Part shown: one piece after another, positions 16,438-25,782 of the stretch
How the letters are laid out: the number at the start of each line of letters is the position of its first letter
Numbering within the stretch: position 1 is the stretch's first letter
DNA from: Rhodanobacter ginsengisoli
GTDB taxonomy: Bacteria; Pseudomonadota; Gammaproteobacteria; Xanthomonadales; Rhodanobacteraceae
Assembly (NCBI RefSeq): GCF_042657065.1
Contig: NZ_JBHSNF010000005.1
Location: forward strand, 124,001 to 188,000
Direction of reading: 5' to 3'
Length of the DNA: 64,000 bases
The notes under the pieces: generated by a model
Database searches by the model: none
The model's input: the letters and a program-made list of their open reading frames with translations, nothing else
Told to the model about the DNA's origin: nothing
Position numbers and translations under genes: made by a program

Positions 16438-18268
16438 AGCTCTGTTTGCGGAAGGTCGACCCGTCGCTTGGAACGGGCATAGCGGAGAAGTCGTAGAGAA
16501 CCCCGACACAAGTCCTGACGTCCTGATCCGCCTTGCTGGTGAAAAGGCAATACGGACTGTGCCGAGGTCTGACCTGACGCCTCTCGAACCGTTAGATGAA
16601 ATCGATCGCGGCTTGCCGTTGGCAGCTATCGACGCCGACAAGTGGGAAAGAGCTGCTGAAAAAGCCGATGCGTGCCGGGCAATCGAGGGTGCTTGCGCCA
16701 AGACCAAGGCGGTGGCGATGGCCGCGCAGTCTCTTGGTGTAGATGAACGAACGGTCTGGCGAATTCGTCGGGAGTACCAAACAGAACCAAAGGTGTCCGC
16801 TCTCTTGGCTCAAAAACCAGGACGTCGAAAGGGAAGTCGTTACCTCGGCGTCCAACGTGAGGCATTACTGCACGAAGCCATAGAAAAGGCTTATTTGACC
16901 CGAGAGCGACCAAGTCTCAGGGTCGCCATGGACCACTTGGAATTGGAGTGCGCGAAGCAAGGACTGGTATGCCCTTGCGAAAAAACCGTGCGTAATCGCC
17001 TCAACGCCATTGCGCCGGAATACGTAGTGCAGAGGCGACATGGTGCCAAGCGAGCACGGGAAAAGTTCAAGCCGGTACCCGGAACACTGCTCGCAATGCG
17101 ACCTATGGAGTTGATCGAAATAGACCACACGTTGGCCGACATTCTCCTCGTGTCCGATGATACGAGGCGCATGGTTATTGGAAGGCCCTGGGTCACTTTC
17201 GCGATTTCTGTCTCCACGCGGTGCATCGTCGGATTCCACATTTCGTTCGAGGCGCCCACCAGCTCCTCTCTCGCGATGTGCATTCTTTCCATCGTGCTTC
17301 CCAAAGACCAGTTGGCGCGCTACCTCGACTTTGACCTTTTAGGCGTGGATTGGCCTTGTTCTGGAAAGATCGAAGCGATCCTTACCGACAACGGCCACGA
17401 CTTTCACGGTATTGCGGTAAAGCGGGGTTGCCAGGAGCATGGCATCGAACTTCGATACCGCCCCGTGGGTAGTCCACACTGGGGCGGAATAATTGAACGT
17501 CTCATTGGGACCATGATGGGACGCTTGCGCATGCTCCCCGGCGCAACGCAGCGAGACGTACGAGCAAAAGATGGTCAAGACGTCGAAGGAAGGGCCTGTC
17601 TCACCCTGTCCGAATTTCGGCAGTGGATGGTTACGGAAATCACAGCGCACTACCACCAGGTAGTGCATCGCGGTATCGGCATGCCGCCGATTGAAGCATG
17701 GCGCAGTAAGAGCTCTCCCGAAACATCCCCGGCGTGTGAGCTCTCAGATCAGCAATGTATGCGTCTGTTCGTTGATTTTCTCCCCTACTGCGAGCGTCCC
17801 ATCAGTCGCGTAGGTATCAACATGCACGGCATGCGGTACTGGTCGGACGAACTGCGTGACTACGTTGCCAAGGGCGCCAAGCATGCGATTCGATACGATT
17901 CCCGTGACATTCGCCGCGTGTATTTCGTCAACCCTTTCGGCCAGGTCATCATTGTGAACTGTGTACGTCCGGACGTGCCGCAGATGTCAGTGGTCGAATG
18001 GCAAAAGCTAAGTTCGGCGCAGCGCACTACGGGAAGCATTCAGCAGCGAATCGACGACCGCATCGCCGGTCATGACGCCAACAAGGCACTCGTTGCCACC
18101 AGTCAGAAAGCCACGCGCCAAGCGCATCGCGCGTCACACAAGAAAGTCGAAAGAGACAAGAACGTGCAAGCGCTCCCTATGCGGCAGGTAGCGACAGAAC
18201 CAGCCGCCCCAGTGACGACGTTCAGTCCAAATCGAGTTCCTACCCCATTCGACATCATGGAGTTCTGA
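16427..18268 (+). CDS. tnsB: TnsB/TniA-like DDE transposase
   Basis: This 613-residue protein has an N-terminal helix-turn-helix region (about 85-115, QSLGVDERTVWRIRREY) and an RNase H-like DDE integrase core with IEIDHT (Asp233), LTDNGHDF (Asp321) and GGIIERLIG (Glu357), followed by a Mu-transposase-type beta barrel and a charged C-terminal tail that normally contacts TnsC. It joins the 3' ends to target DNA. It lies 2 bp before the tniB gene. All three catalytic residues are present. Confidence 0.92.
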   Translation: MSTKALFAEGRPVAWNGHSGEVVENPDTSPDVLIRLAGEKAIRTVPRSDLTPLEPLDEIDRGLPLAAIDADKWERAAEKADACRAIEGACAKTKAVAMAAQSLGVDERTVWRIRREYQTEPKVSALLAQKPGRRKGSRYLGVQREALLHEAIEKAYLTRERPSLRVAMDHLELECAKQGLVCPCEKTVRNRLNAIAPEYVVQRRHGAKRAREKFKPVPGTLLAMRPMELIEIDHTLADILLVSDDTRRMVIGRPWVTFAISVSTRCIVGFHISFEAPTSSSLAMCILSIVLPKDQLARYLDFDLLGVDWPCSGKIEAILTDNGHDFHGIAVKRGCQEHGIELRYRPVGSPHWGGIIERLIGTMMGRLRMLPGATQRDVRAKDGQDVEGRACLTLSEFRQWMVTEITAHYHQVVHRGIGMPPIEAWRSKSSPETSPACELSDQQCMRLFVDFLPYCERPISRVGINMHGMRYWSDELRDYVAKGAKHAIRYDSRDIRRVYFVNPFGQVIIVNCVRPDVPQMSVVEWQKLSSAQRTTGSIQQRIDDRIAGHDANKALVATSQKATRQAHRASHKKVERDKNVQALPMRQVATEPAAPVTTFSPNRVPTPFDIMEF

Positions 18269-18270
18269 TC

Positions 18271-19233
18271 ATGACCGACTTAAACCATTCGACTCCGCAG
18301 CCATTGCCGGAAGCCCCTGATATGCGAGCAGCGCTTGACGCGCAGGTATCTCAAGCCGTCGCGAAGAAGGAGAAGCTCCGCTACGCATCTAAGGCGGAAA
18401 GGATCATCGAGGTTCAAACGGAACACGTTATTTTGCACCCACAACTGAAAAAGGCTGTGAATCGTGCTCTATGGATGATTAAACAACAGCCCCGCTCCCG
18501 CGCCCCCGGTCTTATTGTTACGGGCGCCACAAACAGTGGTAAGACGACCCTTGGGTGCTCAATCCTGAAGGCCTACTCACAGCTGGCGCCGTCCTCGTTT
18601 ATCGGTAGCGTCCGTCCCTGTGCGGTCATGATTGAGCTATCAGGGCTTGCGACTTCCCGAGCCGTCTATGGTCGAATACTGGAACAGATTAATGCACCCG
18701 TAAACTGCAACGCACGGGTGGCAGATCGCGAGCTTGTCGTAACCATGACGCTGCGAAACATCAATTGCAGGCTGCTTATTCTGGACGAGACGCAAGATGT
18801 GCTTAAGACGTCTGAGCGCGACCAGCAACGCGTGCTCGACGCCATCAAGTATTTGATGAATTCGCTCAAAATGCCCGTCCTTGCTATGGGGGTTGAGCAG
18901 GCCGGAAAAGCCTTCGATAGCGATCAGCACCTTCGCGCGCGGTTCAGTGAAATTAAGCTGCCCGCGTGGAGGGACAACGATGACCTGATTGACCTCCTTG
19001 CCAGTCTAGAGCCGAACTTGCTGTTGCAGGGGGACGTAAATCTGCGCACTAGGGAAATGATCACGAAGCTGCTTGAACTCTCTGATGGGAAGCTTGGTTA
19101 CATCATCGACATAGTAAAGAACGCCGCCATCGAGGCAATCATTTCCGGAAAAGAGACCATCACACCAGAAATGCTTCGACTTCCATGGGATTCCCCTCCC
19201 CATGAAGCGCTTGATGGGACAACAATTCACTAG
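18271..19233 (+). CDS. tnsC: TnsC/TniB-like AAA+ ATPase
   Basis: This 320-residue protein has Walker A GATNSGKTT (85-93) and Walker B LLILDETQD (168-176), a typical TniB length. It polymerises on target DNA with ATP and links the target selector TniQ to the transposase. It follows tnsB with a 2-base gap and precedes tniQ by 8 bases. Confidence 0.9.
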   Translation: MTDLNHSTPQPLPEAPDMRAALDAQVSQAVAKKEKLRYASKAERIIEVQTEHVILHPQLKKAVNRALWMIKQQPRSRAPGLIVTGATNSGKTTLGCSILKAYSQLAPSSFIGSVRPCAVMIELSGLATSRAVYGRILEQINAPVNCNARVADRELVVTMTLRNINCRLLILDETQDVLKTSERDQQRVLDAIKYLMNSLKMPVLAMGVEQAGKAFDSDQHLRARFSEIKLPAWRDNDDLIDLLASLEPNLLLQGDVNLRTREMITKLLELSDGKLGYIIDIVKNAAIEAIISGKETITPEMLRLPWDSPPHEALDGTTIH

Positions 19234-19241
19234 GCCCCTCC

Positions 19242-20354
19242 GTGGATAAACACGCGCTGCGTAGTCGCAATGGGGGCGGTCCTTTCATCTACTGTGACCG
19301 TCCCCACGTCGACGAATCATTGTCATCATGGCTGGACCGAAACGTCCAGCGTTACGGATTGACTAGGGAGGGTGCAGTGCGCGCTATCGGAGCGCGTTTT
19401 GAACGCGGTTGGGATTTTGATGCATTCGATTGCTGGGAGGCACGGCGCCCATTTTTCGATGCGACTGGGTTGGAATGGGCAGATCTAGCGCCATTCGCTA
19501 GCCCGGTACCGGAAAGGGATTGGCTGCTGCACCAAATATGCAGAAAGCACTATTGTCCCCGTTGCTTTGAGGACGATTTGCGGCAGCGCAGAACACCCTA
19601 TTTTCGCCTGCGGTGGGCCCATGTCTTGGCGACGCATTGCTCCTCTCACGGAACGCCGTTGTTCGATTGGCTTCATACGAACAGCGACGGGAGCCGCATA
19701 CTTCCACCTAGCTGGATTCACGATCCGAGCCTGATTGAAGTCGACGTTACGAACCGGCTTCGCACGGATCTTCGGACCATCGATGCACTCATGGATGGTC
19801 TGTCGCGGCATCCCGAGTCGAAAGAAGTGTGGGATACGCTGACGACTTTTGAACGCGCGTGCCTTACTTACGAGGCATACCGTTCACCGGCGAGTGTCCC
19901 GATCAACGCGGCGAAGGATCTCGGCTCAGTCTGCCGCATGCTGGTTTTGGTACTTCGTCGAGCCGGCAATCCGAGAGAGTTTCGCTGGATCGCACGTGAT
20001 CTCTGCCCTGATTTTTTTGAACGGAATTACCTGTCCTTCAACCGCAACGCGTTGCCCCGGACAACGAGGCAGTTGGCATGGCGACACGGAGTGCGATGTC
20101 TAAGCGACATGCCCACTCGTCGTGCTGCCCTGTGGGTCGTTGCGCATACGTTCTCGAGACTATCGCCGCGAACCAGGCTGCGGAACGGCGGATACGCCCC
20201 ACCTGGACATTGTCCAGGGTGGTTAGAATCCATGTCCAGTGTCATTGGTTCGCGGGAACAGGTGAGGGAGGCGCTGCAAGATCAGCCGTCCCGCCATCTG
20301 CTGGAGCCCAGACGCTATTCATCAGTCGATGGGCCGCCGCCGCACTATTGGTGA
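19242..20354 (+). CDS. tniQ: TniQ-family target-selection protein
   Basis: The product is 370 residues from a GTG. A zinc-binding segment CRKHYCPRC (100-108) with a second half THCSSHGTPL (131-140) is the TniQ hallmark, followed by helical C-terminal regions. TniQ/TnsD proteins recruit TnsC to particular DNA sites. No second TnsD/TnsE-like gene and no CRISPR effector are present, so this single TniQ probably sets the target preference. Confidence 0.88.
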   Translation: MDKHALRSRNGGGPFIYCDRPHVDESLSSWLDRNVQRYGLTREGAVRAIGARFERGWDFDAFDCWEARRPFFDATGLEWADLAPFASPVPERDWLLHQICRKHYCPRCFEDDLRQRRTPYFRLRWAHVLATHCSSHGTPLFDWLHTNSDGSRILPPSWIHDPSLIEVDVTNRLRTDLRTIDALMDGLSRHPESKEVWDTLTTFERACLTYEAYRSPASVPINAAKDLGSVCRMLVLVLRRAGNPREFRWIARDLCPDFFERNYLSFNRNALPRTTRQLAWRHGVRCLSDMPTRRAALWVVAHTFSRLSPRTRLRNGGYAPPGHCPGWLESMSSVIGSREQVREALQDQPSRHLLEPRRYSSVDGPPPHYW

Positions 20355-20396
20355 AACGCAAATGCCGGTTTGAAGTTGCCCTTGGGGGTTGAGAAC

Positions 20397-20720
20397 ATGG
20401 TTAAGAATGCCAAGCTACCCGAATCAGATGCAGCGCTAATTCCTGATGACCCCACTGAGTCGTCCCCCGGCCGTACGCTGGATCGCGTTTACGCTGCCTT
20501 GCGTGGTGAATTCGATGCCGACCAACTGGAGCCTGATGAGGCTTGCATTTTTCACGATCTCTGGGCCGCGTACATGGTCGGTCCGAATCCGGAGCGCGAT
20601 GCTTTTGTGGCCAAGATGCGCGCCGAGGGCGGATATGTTGGAGAAGATGACCGGGGGCGACTTGTCCGTACGCTCCCCGGTGGCGGCCTTGAACTCATCG
20701 GAGATTCGACCAAGATTTGA
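20397..20720 (+). CDS. Hypothetical protein downstream of tniQ
   Basis: This 107-residue acidic protein starts at the ATG at 20397, with GGGGGTTGAG before it. It has LDRVYAALRGEFDADQLEPD and IFHDLWAAYMVGPNPERDAFVAKMRAEGG. I do not recognise a family. It is 42 bases after tniQ on the same strand and may be the last gene of the transposition unit or an accessory cargo gene. Confidence 0.55.
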   Translation: MVKNAKLPESDAALIPDDPTESSPGRTLDRVYAALRGEFDADQLEPDEACIFHDLWAAYMVGPNPERDAFVAKMRAEGGYVGEDDRGRLVRTLPGGGLELIGDSTKI

Positions 20721-20764
20721 TATTCGACGGAATGCGCACACCGATTAGGTTGATTACCCGGGCC

Positions 20765-20826
20765 TGTCGTTTGTGGTCAGCGTGCCGAAATCCTGACCGG
20801 CATGAGGCCGCGTGACCGTTTGTGGT
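20765..20826. repeat. CGTTTGTGGT direct repeats, possible degraded insertion-sequence end
   Basis: CGTTTGTGGT occurs at 20768-20777 and 20817-20826, 49 bases apart, in the gap between convergent genes. The stretch starts TGTCGTTTGTGGTCAG and includes small inverted repeats (GGTCAG/CTGACC and TGCCG/CGGCA). It resembles the repeated termini of IS21-type elements, but I see no transposase. It may instead act as a terminator. Confidence 0.35.
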
Positions 20827-20838
20827 GGTAACCATGCC

Positions 20839-21969
20839 CTATAATAGGTGAGTCTTAGAAGGCAGACCGTGCATGAATGTATCGTTCTTGTATGCGCTGT
20901 CCATGGCAGTAATGCGATGAACAAATCCGTTGCTCACATCGTCTGAAAAGTCGATCAGGCGTCGCAGCAGATCGAAATTTTCGGATTGGGTGGCGTTCCA
21001 CGCCTTCTTTCGAGCCAGTAGCTCCGGCAGCCGGTTTCCCTCTACGAAGTCCTGATACTTTCCGATTAGGCCCACCGTCACGTCAGCAAGCTGGATACCT
21101 GGGTCCACCTTGGAGTCGGAGAACCGATAGTCGGTGTCTAGCGCGCGCTGTTTGAACCCCTCGGCGTTCAAGCTCTTCTCGACTTGGATTTCGCGGTCGA
21201 AGACGTGTGCGGCGTTCTTAAAGAGCAATATGGAAGTCGTGTAGAACGAGCTGAAGCTGCTGATGAGCACGTCCTCCTCATCATCGACGAGGAAGGGAAG
21301 TTCGACGAGATCATGGGCCTTTCTGATCAGCTCTTGAAGCATGAGGGCGGGCAAGTTTATGGTCGTTGACTTGTAGCGATCGAGAAACGCCTCCACGTCG
21401 AAAATGAAATCTGCAACCTTGCCGCGCCGGATGTTCGGATAGCCGTGCTGCTTCAGCAAGGTCATGAAGGTCGGCTTGTCCAAGCAAGCAATCCGATAGA
21501 GCTCATTCTTTATTTCCATTTGAAGGATCCTAAATACATCAAACCGGTCGATGGCCAAAATCGAGTCAACAATGTCTACGATGGACCAATAGACGATGTT
21601 GATACTTGAGTAGTGGATCGCCAGCTGGTGCTCGGTCAGCCAAGCCAAAAAACAACCCATCTTCCGAGACGCCAAGACCACTTCGAAGTCTCCGCTGGCC
21701 ACGTGCCTAAACTTGATTTCCGCCGCGTTGTCTTGCATCCCGAGGCTAGCGCGCAGCGATGAGATATCTGGTAGAACCTGCCCTTCCTGAAGAGCGACAC
21801 CGCCTAGAACGAAGTTCTTGTGCTGGACGACATTGGTTCCATCATCCGTCAGCAAAAATTTGCGGATGTTGTTGGTCTCGTCGTAATAGAGGGTGAACTT
21901 GTCATTCGCCCGACGGATCCCATGGGCCATGATCATCATGTCGCGTATCTTTGCCCAATCGAACGCCAT
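20839..21969 (-). CDS. DUF3800 domain protein
   Basis: This protein of 376 residues has DUF3800 features: an N-terminal FTLYYDETNN (about 25-34) and a C-terminal DSKVDPGIQLADVTVGLIGKY (about 290-310). This family is predicted to have an RNase H-like fold with acidic active-site residues and is common in mobile and defence contexts. It starts 75 bases after the subtilase stop on the same strand, so it may be the third gene of that unit and a possible effector. Activity is inferred. Confidence 0.8.
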   Translation of the reverse strand: MAFDWAKIRDMMIMAHGIRRANDKFTLYYDETNNIRKFLLTDDGTNVVQHKNFVLGGVALQEGQVLPDISSLRASLGMQDNAAEIKFRHVASGDFEVVLASRKMGCFLAWLTEHQLAIHYSSINIVYWSIVDIVDSILAIDRFDVFRILQMEIKNELYRIACLDKPTFMTLLKQHGYPNIRRGKVADFIFDVEAFLDRYKSTTINLPALMLQELIRKAHDLVELPFLVDDEEDVLISSFSSFYTTSILLFKNAAHVFDREIQVEKSLNAEGFKQRALDTDYRFSDSKVDPGIQLADVTVGLIGKYQDFVEGNRLPELLARKKAWNATQSENFDLLRRLIDFSDDVSNGFVHRITAMDSAYKNDTFMHGLPSKTHLL

Positions 21970-22044
21970 CTAGCTCTCCTGCGGTCTCAATTGACCTAGG
22001 ACTCCATTGAACTCTGTTTGACTGGTGCCCACTGATTTGGGGCT

Positions 22045-24639
22045 TTACGACTGCAAGATGGGTACTTGCGCGGCGATTCGTTGCTGGATCTCGTGGTACA
22101 CCTCGATTCCGGTCTCGACAGAGACCTCAAGGGAGACGCATATCGCGAATCGAACGGACCCTTCCCATCGACCCGCCTCCTCGGCACAGTTGACCTTGCA
22201 CGAGAACGTCGCGCCGTCGGTAAAAGCGACAGCGTCTTCCCCCTCCCACACTTCGTGCTGGACAGTTCCGCGTTTTGGAGCTCTGTCGTCAGTGTTGGCG
22301 CGGACAACGCGTAGGGGGTTCTGACCTTGAGTCACCCACAACCTGGCTTGGCGATATTGATGATGCTTCGAGTTTGTGGGTGTGATCCAAGCTAGCGTTA
22401 CGGTGACTCTTCGCCAGGTAAGTTTGCCTGCCAGAGTCGGCGGGAGTGGCATGACGAACTCCAGGGCCTCCCCAGCTCGTAAGGCGCCAACACCAAGGAG
22501 CGTGGCGCGTTGTTCTGTGCAGGTCATGGCTCGATCGACGTCGGCCCTGCCATAACCAAGCCACCGTGTTAAATAGTCCTTTTGAGCACGTCGTCTTTCG
22601 TTGCCATCAGCGATTGCAGCCAGTTCTGGGCGAGCGCTTAGCAACGGTTCGGAGATCCCATCCCATGTAGCACCGTGGACAAGCAGAGCTTTGATAACCA
22701 CGGCATCGTATTCGGGAGTCGGAGCCCCTGGAACCGCTTGTCGCAGTCCTTCGAGCATTTCATGGATCTGCGCAGCGGCCCTGCTGGCAAGCGCTGTCGC
22801 GTTGCTTGTGCCCCTGAAATAGGCGCTGCTGTTTGGCCCCTCACCACCTAAGGGAGGAATTGCCGCTCTGTGTCCCGGACTTGCCGCTGCGTTCACCACG
22901 TTTAATAGGGTGGCTTCGGGAGGGCCAACGAGCTGTTCGCTGTGGAGACAGCGACCTCCAGGCATCAAAAGGTCTGGCTTCACGGCACGGCGATAGCCAT
23001 GCCCGACGCGCGAAAGAGGGCTAATCCCGTTCAGTGGATAGAGATCGAACCGATTCGGCACAATCGGCGGGTTCGAAACATCTTCGTGGAGTGCGCCCAC
23101 AGTCAAAGCGTTGATCGACTCCGCTGGGGACATCAATCGCCTGTCTGCGCTTGATTTGACGAGAGCCGCCAAAGCGGCGCGCTGCCGATCAATCACCTGC
23201 ATGGCTTGTAGAGCGCCACGAGGAGCATCCACCTTTATCGTGGAAGCATCATTGCCCGCACTTATGACGAAAAGCACTCCGAATTGATGTGAGAGCCAGT
23301 CAAGCAACCGTGCCCACGGCGACAGCTCATTCGAGAACACACGGTGCGGATCACCCATCGAGAGATTGATGATCTTAATGGTCGGCGCGACTGGTGCCTG
23401 GTTAGCCTCCCCTTGGAAGAGCCTTCGCACGGCTCGATGGACGAGGTCGATGAGCAATGTGTCATTTGGTGTTTGTTCGCTTCGTCGCGGGTTGTACGTG
23501 TCTTGAGGATCCGGGCGCATGATAGGGCGCGCGTAAATTGGACGACTCAGCGGATCGGATGCAGCGTCGAGTTCCCCGTGTACGATCAGCGAAGCCATGG
23601 CAGTGCCATGAACGCGATCTTTGGCTTCGTAAATCTCTTCCCACCCATCCGGATCGTCAATGACTAGGCGGCCAGCCAGAAGCCCATGATTGCCCATCGG
23701 AAGGCCGTCCAATAGGGCTATAACTGGCTGGCCTGCCGTAGTCCCGGTTGGAAGATCCGCGACCTCCACCTGTTCCTCAGGTGAGGCACCCACAGAGGAC
23801 TGTCCCTGTGGTCGGAAAAACATGATTCGCTGCGATAGAAGGAGATCCGGCACGCCGCCGTCTAAAATTTCTTGTACTGACCCGATCGGTAGCTCACATA
23901 ACAGTCCATGGTATGCAATAGCGTCGATGACGCAGTGGCTGAGCACCTGACCGCGCAGGTCTTGAATGAGCGAAACAATTTCTGCTCGTGCCGCGTCGTT
24001 CTTTCGGTTCGAAGCGTGGTACCAGGCCTCAATCTCGAAGCGCGAGGACGCCTTGCCGCTCTGCGCTTCATCGATCCAGTAGTCGCGAATGTCGTCTCCA
24101 ACCCGATCTGTCGCGTTCCATGGACGGATAGACCGGAGGTGCGCGAAGACGGCCTTGAAGGGAGCCAAGCCATGATCCAACCTTGCGCTGGGATCGCGTT
24201 GGTACCTCTCCCAGAGCCCGAGAAGTTGATTTAGCGCCTGCTGATTGGTTCCCAGAAGATAGAGGCGCCCCTTAAGGTCTCTGTCCCGCTTGTCCTCATC
24301 CTCCTCATGAAAATCTTCATCGGGAGGAATCTGGTCTTCGGCCAATTCGAAGAGCCATTCCAGTCCTTCAACCCGACTGACAGCCTTTGCAAAATTGCTG
24401 ATCGCACCGATCACTTCCAGGACTAGAACCAGTTCGGGGTTCTCGAGCGGAGCAGATCGCTGTAACAGAATCCGCCTAGCCTCCATTGCACCCTGGAGTA
24501 CCGCGAGTTGCGGTCCGATCCGTGCACGCTGCCTGGCAATATCGGGGACACGTAGGCTATCGATATTTCGTCCAAGGCCTTCTCGTTCGCTCTTTGCTCG
24601 AGCGGGAAACATAAGAAGTGGAAGCTGTCCTCTAGCCAT
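22045..24639 (-). CDS. Subtilisin-like (S8) serine peptidase of an AAA-peptidase defence module
   Basis: This protein of 864 residues has a long N-terminal helical region (1-290) and then an S8 protease domain with Asp311 (ALLDGLP), His344 (HGTAMAS), oxyanion AGND (461-464) and Ser612 (GTSNATA). There is no signal peptide, so it should work in the cytoplasm. The AAA ATPase gene ends 28 bases before it. AAA ATPase plus S8 peptidase pairs are known anti-phage modules; I recall the names IteA/IteS but cannot verify the match. A proteolytic trigger for a partner is inferred. Confidence 0.85.
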   Translation of the reverse strand: MARGQLPLLMFPARAKSEREGLGRNIDSLRVPDIARQRARIGPQLAVLQGAMEARRILLQRSAPLENPELVLVLEVIGAISNFAKAVSRVEGLEWLFELAEDQIPPDEDFHEEDEDKRDRDLKGRLYLLGTNQQALNQLLGLWERYQRDPSARLDHGLAPFKAVFAHLRSIRPWNATDRVGDDIRDYWIDEAQSGKASSRFEIEAWYHASNRKNDAARAEIVSLIQDLRGQVLSHCVIDAIAYHGLLCELPIGSVQEILDGGVPDLLLSQRIMFFRPQGQSSVGASPEEQVEVADLPTGTTAGQPVIALLDGLPMGNHGLLAGRLVIDDPDGWEEIYEAKDRVHGTAMASLIVHGELDAASDPLSRPIYARPIMRPDPQDTYNPRRSEQTPNDTLLIDLVHRAVRRLFQGEANQAPVAPTIKIINLSMGDPHRVFSNELSPWARLLDWLSHQFGVLFVISAGNDASTIKVDAPRGALQAMQVIDRQRAALAALVKSSADRRLMSPAESINALTVGALHEDVSNPPIVPNRFDLYPLNGISPLSRVGHGYRRAVKPDLLMPGGRCLHSEQLVGPPEATLLNVVNAAASPGHRAAIPPLGGEGPNSSAYFRGTSNATALASRAAAQIHEMLEGLRQAVPGAPTPEYDAVVIKALLVHGATWDGISEPLLSARPELAAIADGNERRRAQKDYLTRWLGYGRADVDRAMTCTEQRATLLGVGALRAGEALEFVMPLPPTLAGKLTWRRVTVTLAWITPTNSKHHQYRQARLWVTQGQNPLRVVRANTDDRAPKRGTVQHEVWEGEDAVAFTDGATFSCKVNCAEEAGRWEGSVRFAICVSLEVSVETGIEVYHEIQQRIAAQVPILQS

Positions 24640-24667
24640 CCGAATTCCTTAGACGATTGATTGTCTG

Positions 24668-25636
24668 TTAGAGAGTAAAGCGCGCCTTCCACTGCTTCAA
24701 TCGATCAGCCACGATCTTCTTGATGCTCGCTTCCGGAAGCTCCAGGACGTATCGGCGCTGGACGTCTTCGCAGAATTGCTCCAGATCCGAGAAGCTGGTC
24801 GCTGGCAATTTTTCAGCCAGGGTCTTAGGAGCCATGCCGAGGCTGGTCCCCAGACGCTTCTGTAGATCGGCAAACCAAACCTCTTTCTGAGCTGCCGTTG
24901 GAGCCGGCATGTCAAGCCGCAGTTGGAAACGACGCCACACTGCTCGGTCGAGCAATTCGGCATGATTGGTCGCCGTTACCACAACGACATGGCTCGGCAG
25001 CGCGTCAATCTGCAAAAGCAAGGAACTGACAACGCGCTTGATCTCGCCCGTCTCATTGGTGTCGCCGCGCTCCTTGCCGAGCGTGTCGAATTCATCGAAG
25101 AACAAGACGCATTGGTGTGTTCGCACAAAGTCGAAGAGACGCTTCAGGCGACTACTTGTTTCGCCAAGAAAGCTGCCGATTACGGCTTCGTATCGGACGA
25201 CGAACAAAGGCGCCATTAATTCCGCGGCGAGTGCCTCGGCCATTGATGTCTTGCCATTTCCTGGTGCACCTGAGAGCAGCACCCGATGCCTCGGTTCCAG
25301 ACCGTACGATCGGAGCAAATCCCGTCGATGTTGTTCTTCGATAAGTTCTCGACAGGCCATTCGAACTGGGTCACTTAACAGCAAAGCGTCCAGCGTGCGG
25401 CGTGGTTCGATCTCGAACAATAGACCGCCGTGGCCGCCGTCATGCGCGCGAACAACCTCGGTCGGCCGAGAACCCGACTTCCCCTTGCCGAGATTCTGGA
25501 CCAGGCGATCTGCCAATTGATGATGATGCTTGGCGCGCTCTTCAGCGGCCATCGCTTCGACAGTCGTACGAAGCAACTGTTGGTCGCCCTCGGTACCGGC
25601 CTTCACCAAATTAACTAGGAGATCTGCTCGTGACAT
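24668..25636 (-). CDS. AAA+ ATPase partner of the subtilase
   Basis: I chose the ATG at 25636 (322 residues); the frame is open to 25762 but that part reaches into the regulatory palindrome and looks non-coding. Walker A is GAPGNGKTS (123-131) and Walker B LFFDEFD (178-184), with ATNHAELLDRAVWRRF as sensor-1 and arginine-finger region, close to FtsH/spastin-type AAA domains. It probably remodels or delivers substrates to the subtilase encoded 28 bases downstream. Expression is likely controlled from the palindrome at 25756-25782. Confidence 0.85.
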   Translation of the reverse strand: MSRADLLVNLVKAGTEGDQQLLRTTVEAMAAEERAKHHHQLADRLVQNLGKGKSGSRPTEVVRAHDGGHGGLLFEIEPRRTLDALLLSDPVRMACRELIEEQHRRDLLRSYGLEPRHRVLLSGAPGNGKTSMAEALAAELMAPLFVVRYEAVIGSFLGETSSRLKRLFDFVRTHQCVLFFDEFDTLGKERGDTNETGEIKRVVSSLLLQIDALPSHVVVVTATNHAELLDRAVWRRFQLRLDMPAPTAAQKEVWFADLQKRLGTSLGMAPKTLAEKLPATSFSDLEQFCEDVQRRYVLELPEASIKKIVADRLKQWKARFTL

Positions 25637-25755
25637 AGCTGTTTCCGGGTTCGGGTGATGTTTACCCAGCTTTGCGTGGCTGTCTATCTCGCTGTCAGAC
25701 GCACTAGACGTCTTTCTATCTTGGGGTCGTTGCAAGGACTGCGACTGATTGAAGA

Positions 25756-25782
25756 ATATCATACTAATGATATGATTGATAT
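25756..25782. promoter_or_regulatory. Palindromic operator between the RHH gene and the AAA-subtilase operon
   Basis: ATATCAT and ATGATAT flank ACTA (25756-25773), followed by a further GATTGATAT running up to the RHH start codon. Overlapping TGATAT units of this type are typical ribbon-helix-helix operators. The RHH gene has no visible ribosome-binding site, so it may be leaderless. Confidence 0.6.

Noticed and set aside
15907..20720. CRISPR-associated transposon (guide-RNA directed)
   Set aside because: No Cas effector gene, no direct-repeat/spacer array and no atypical repeat next to the right end was seen; only a single TniQ is present.
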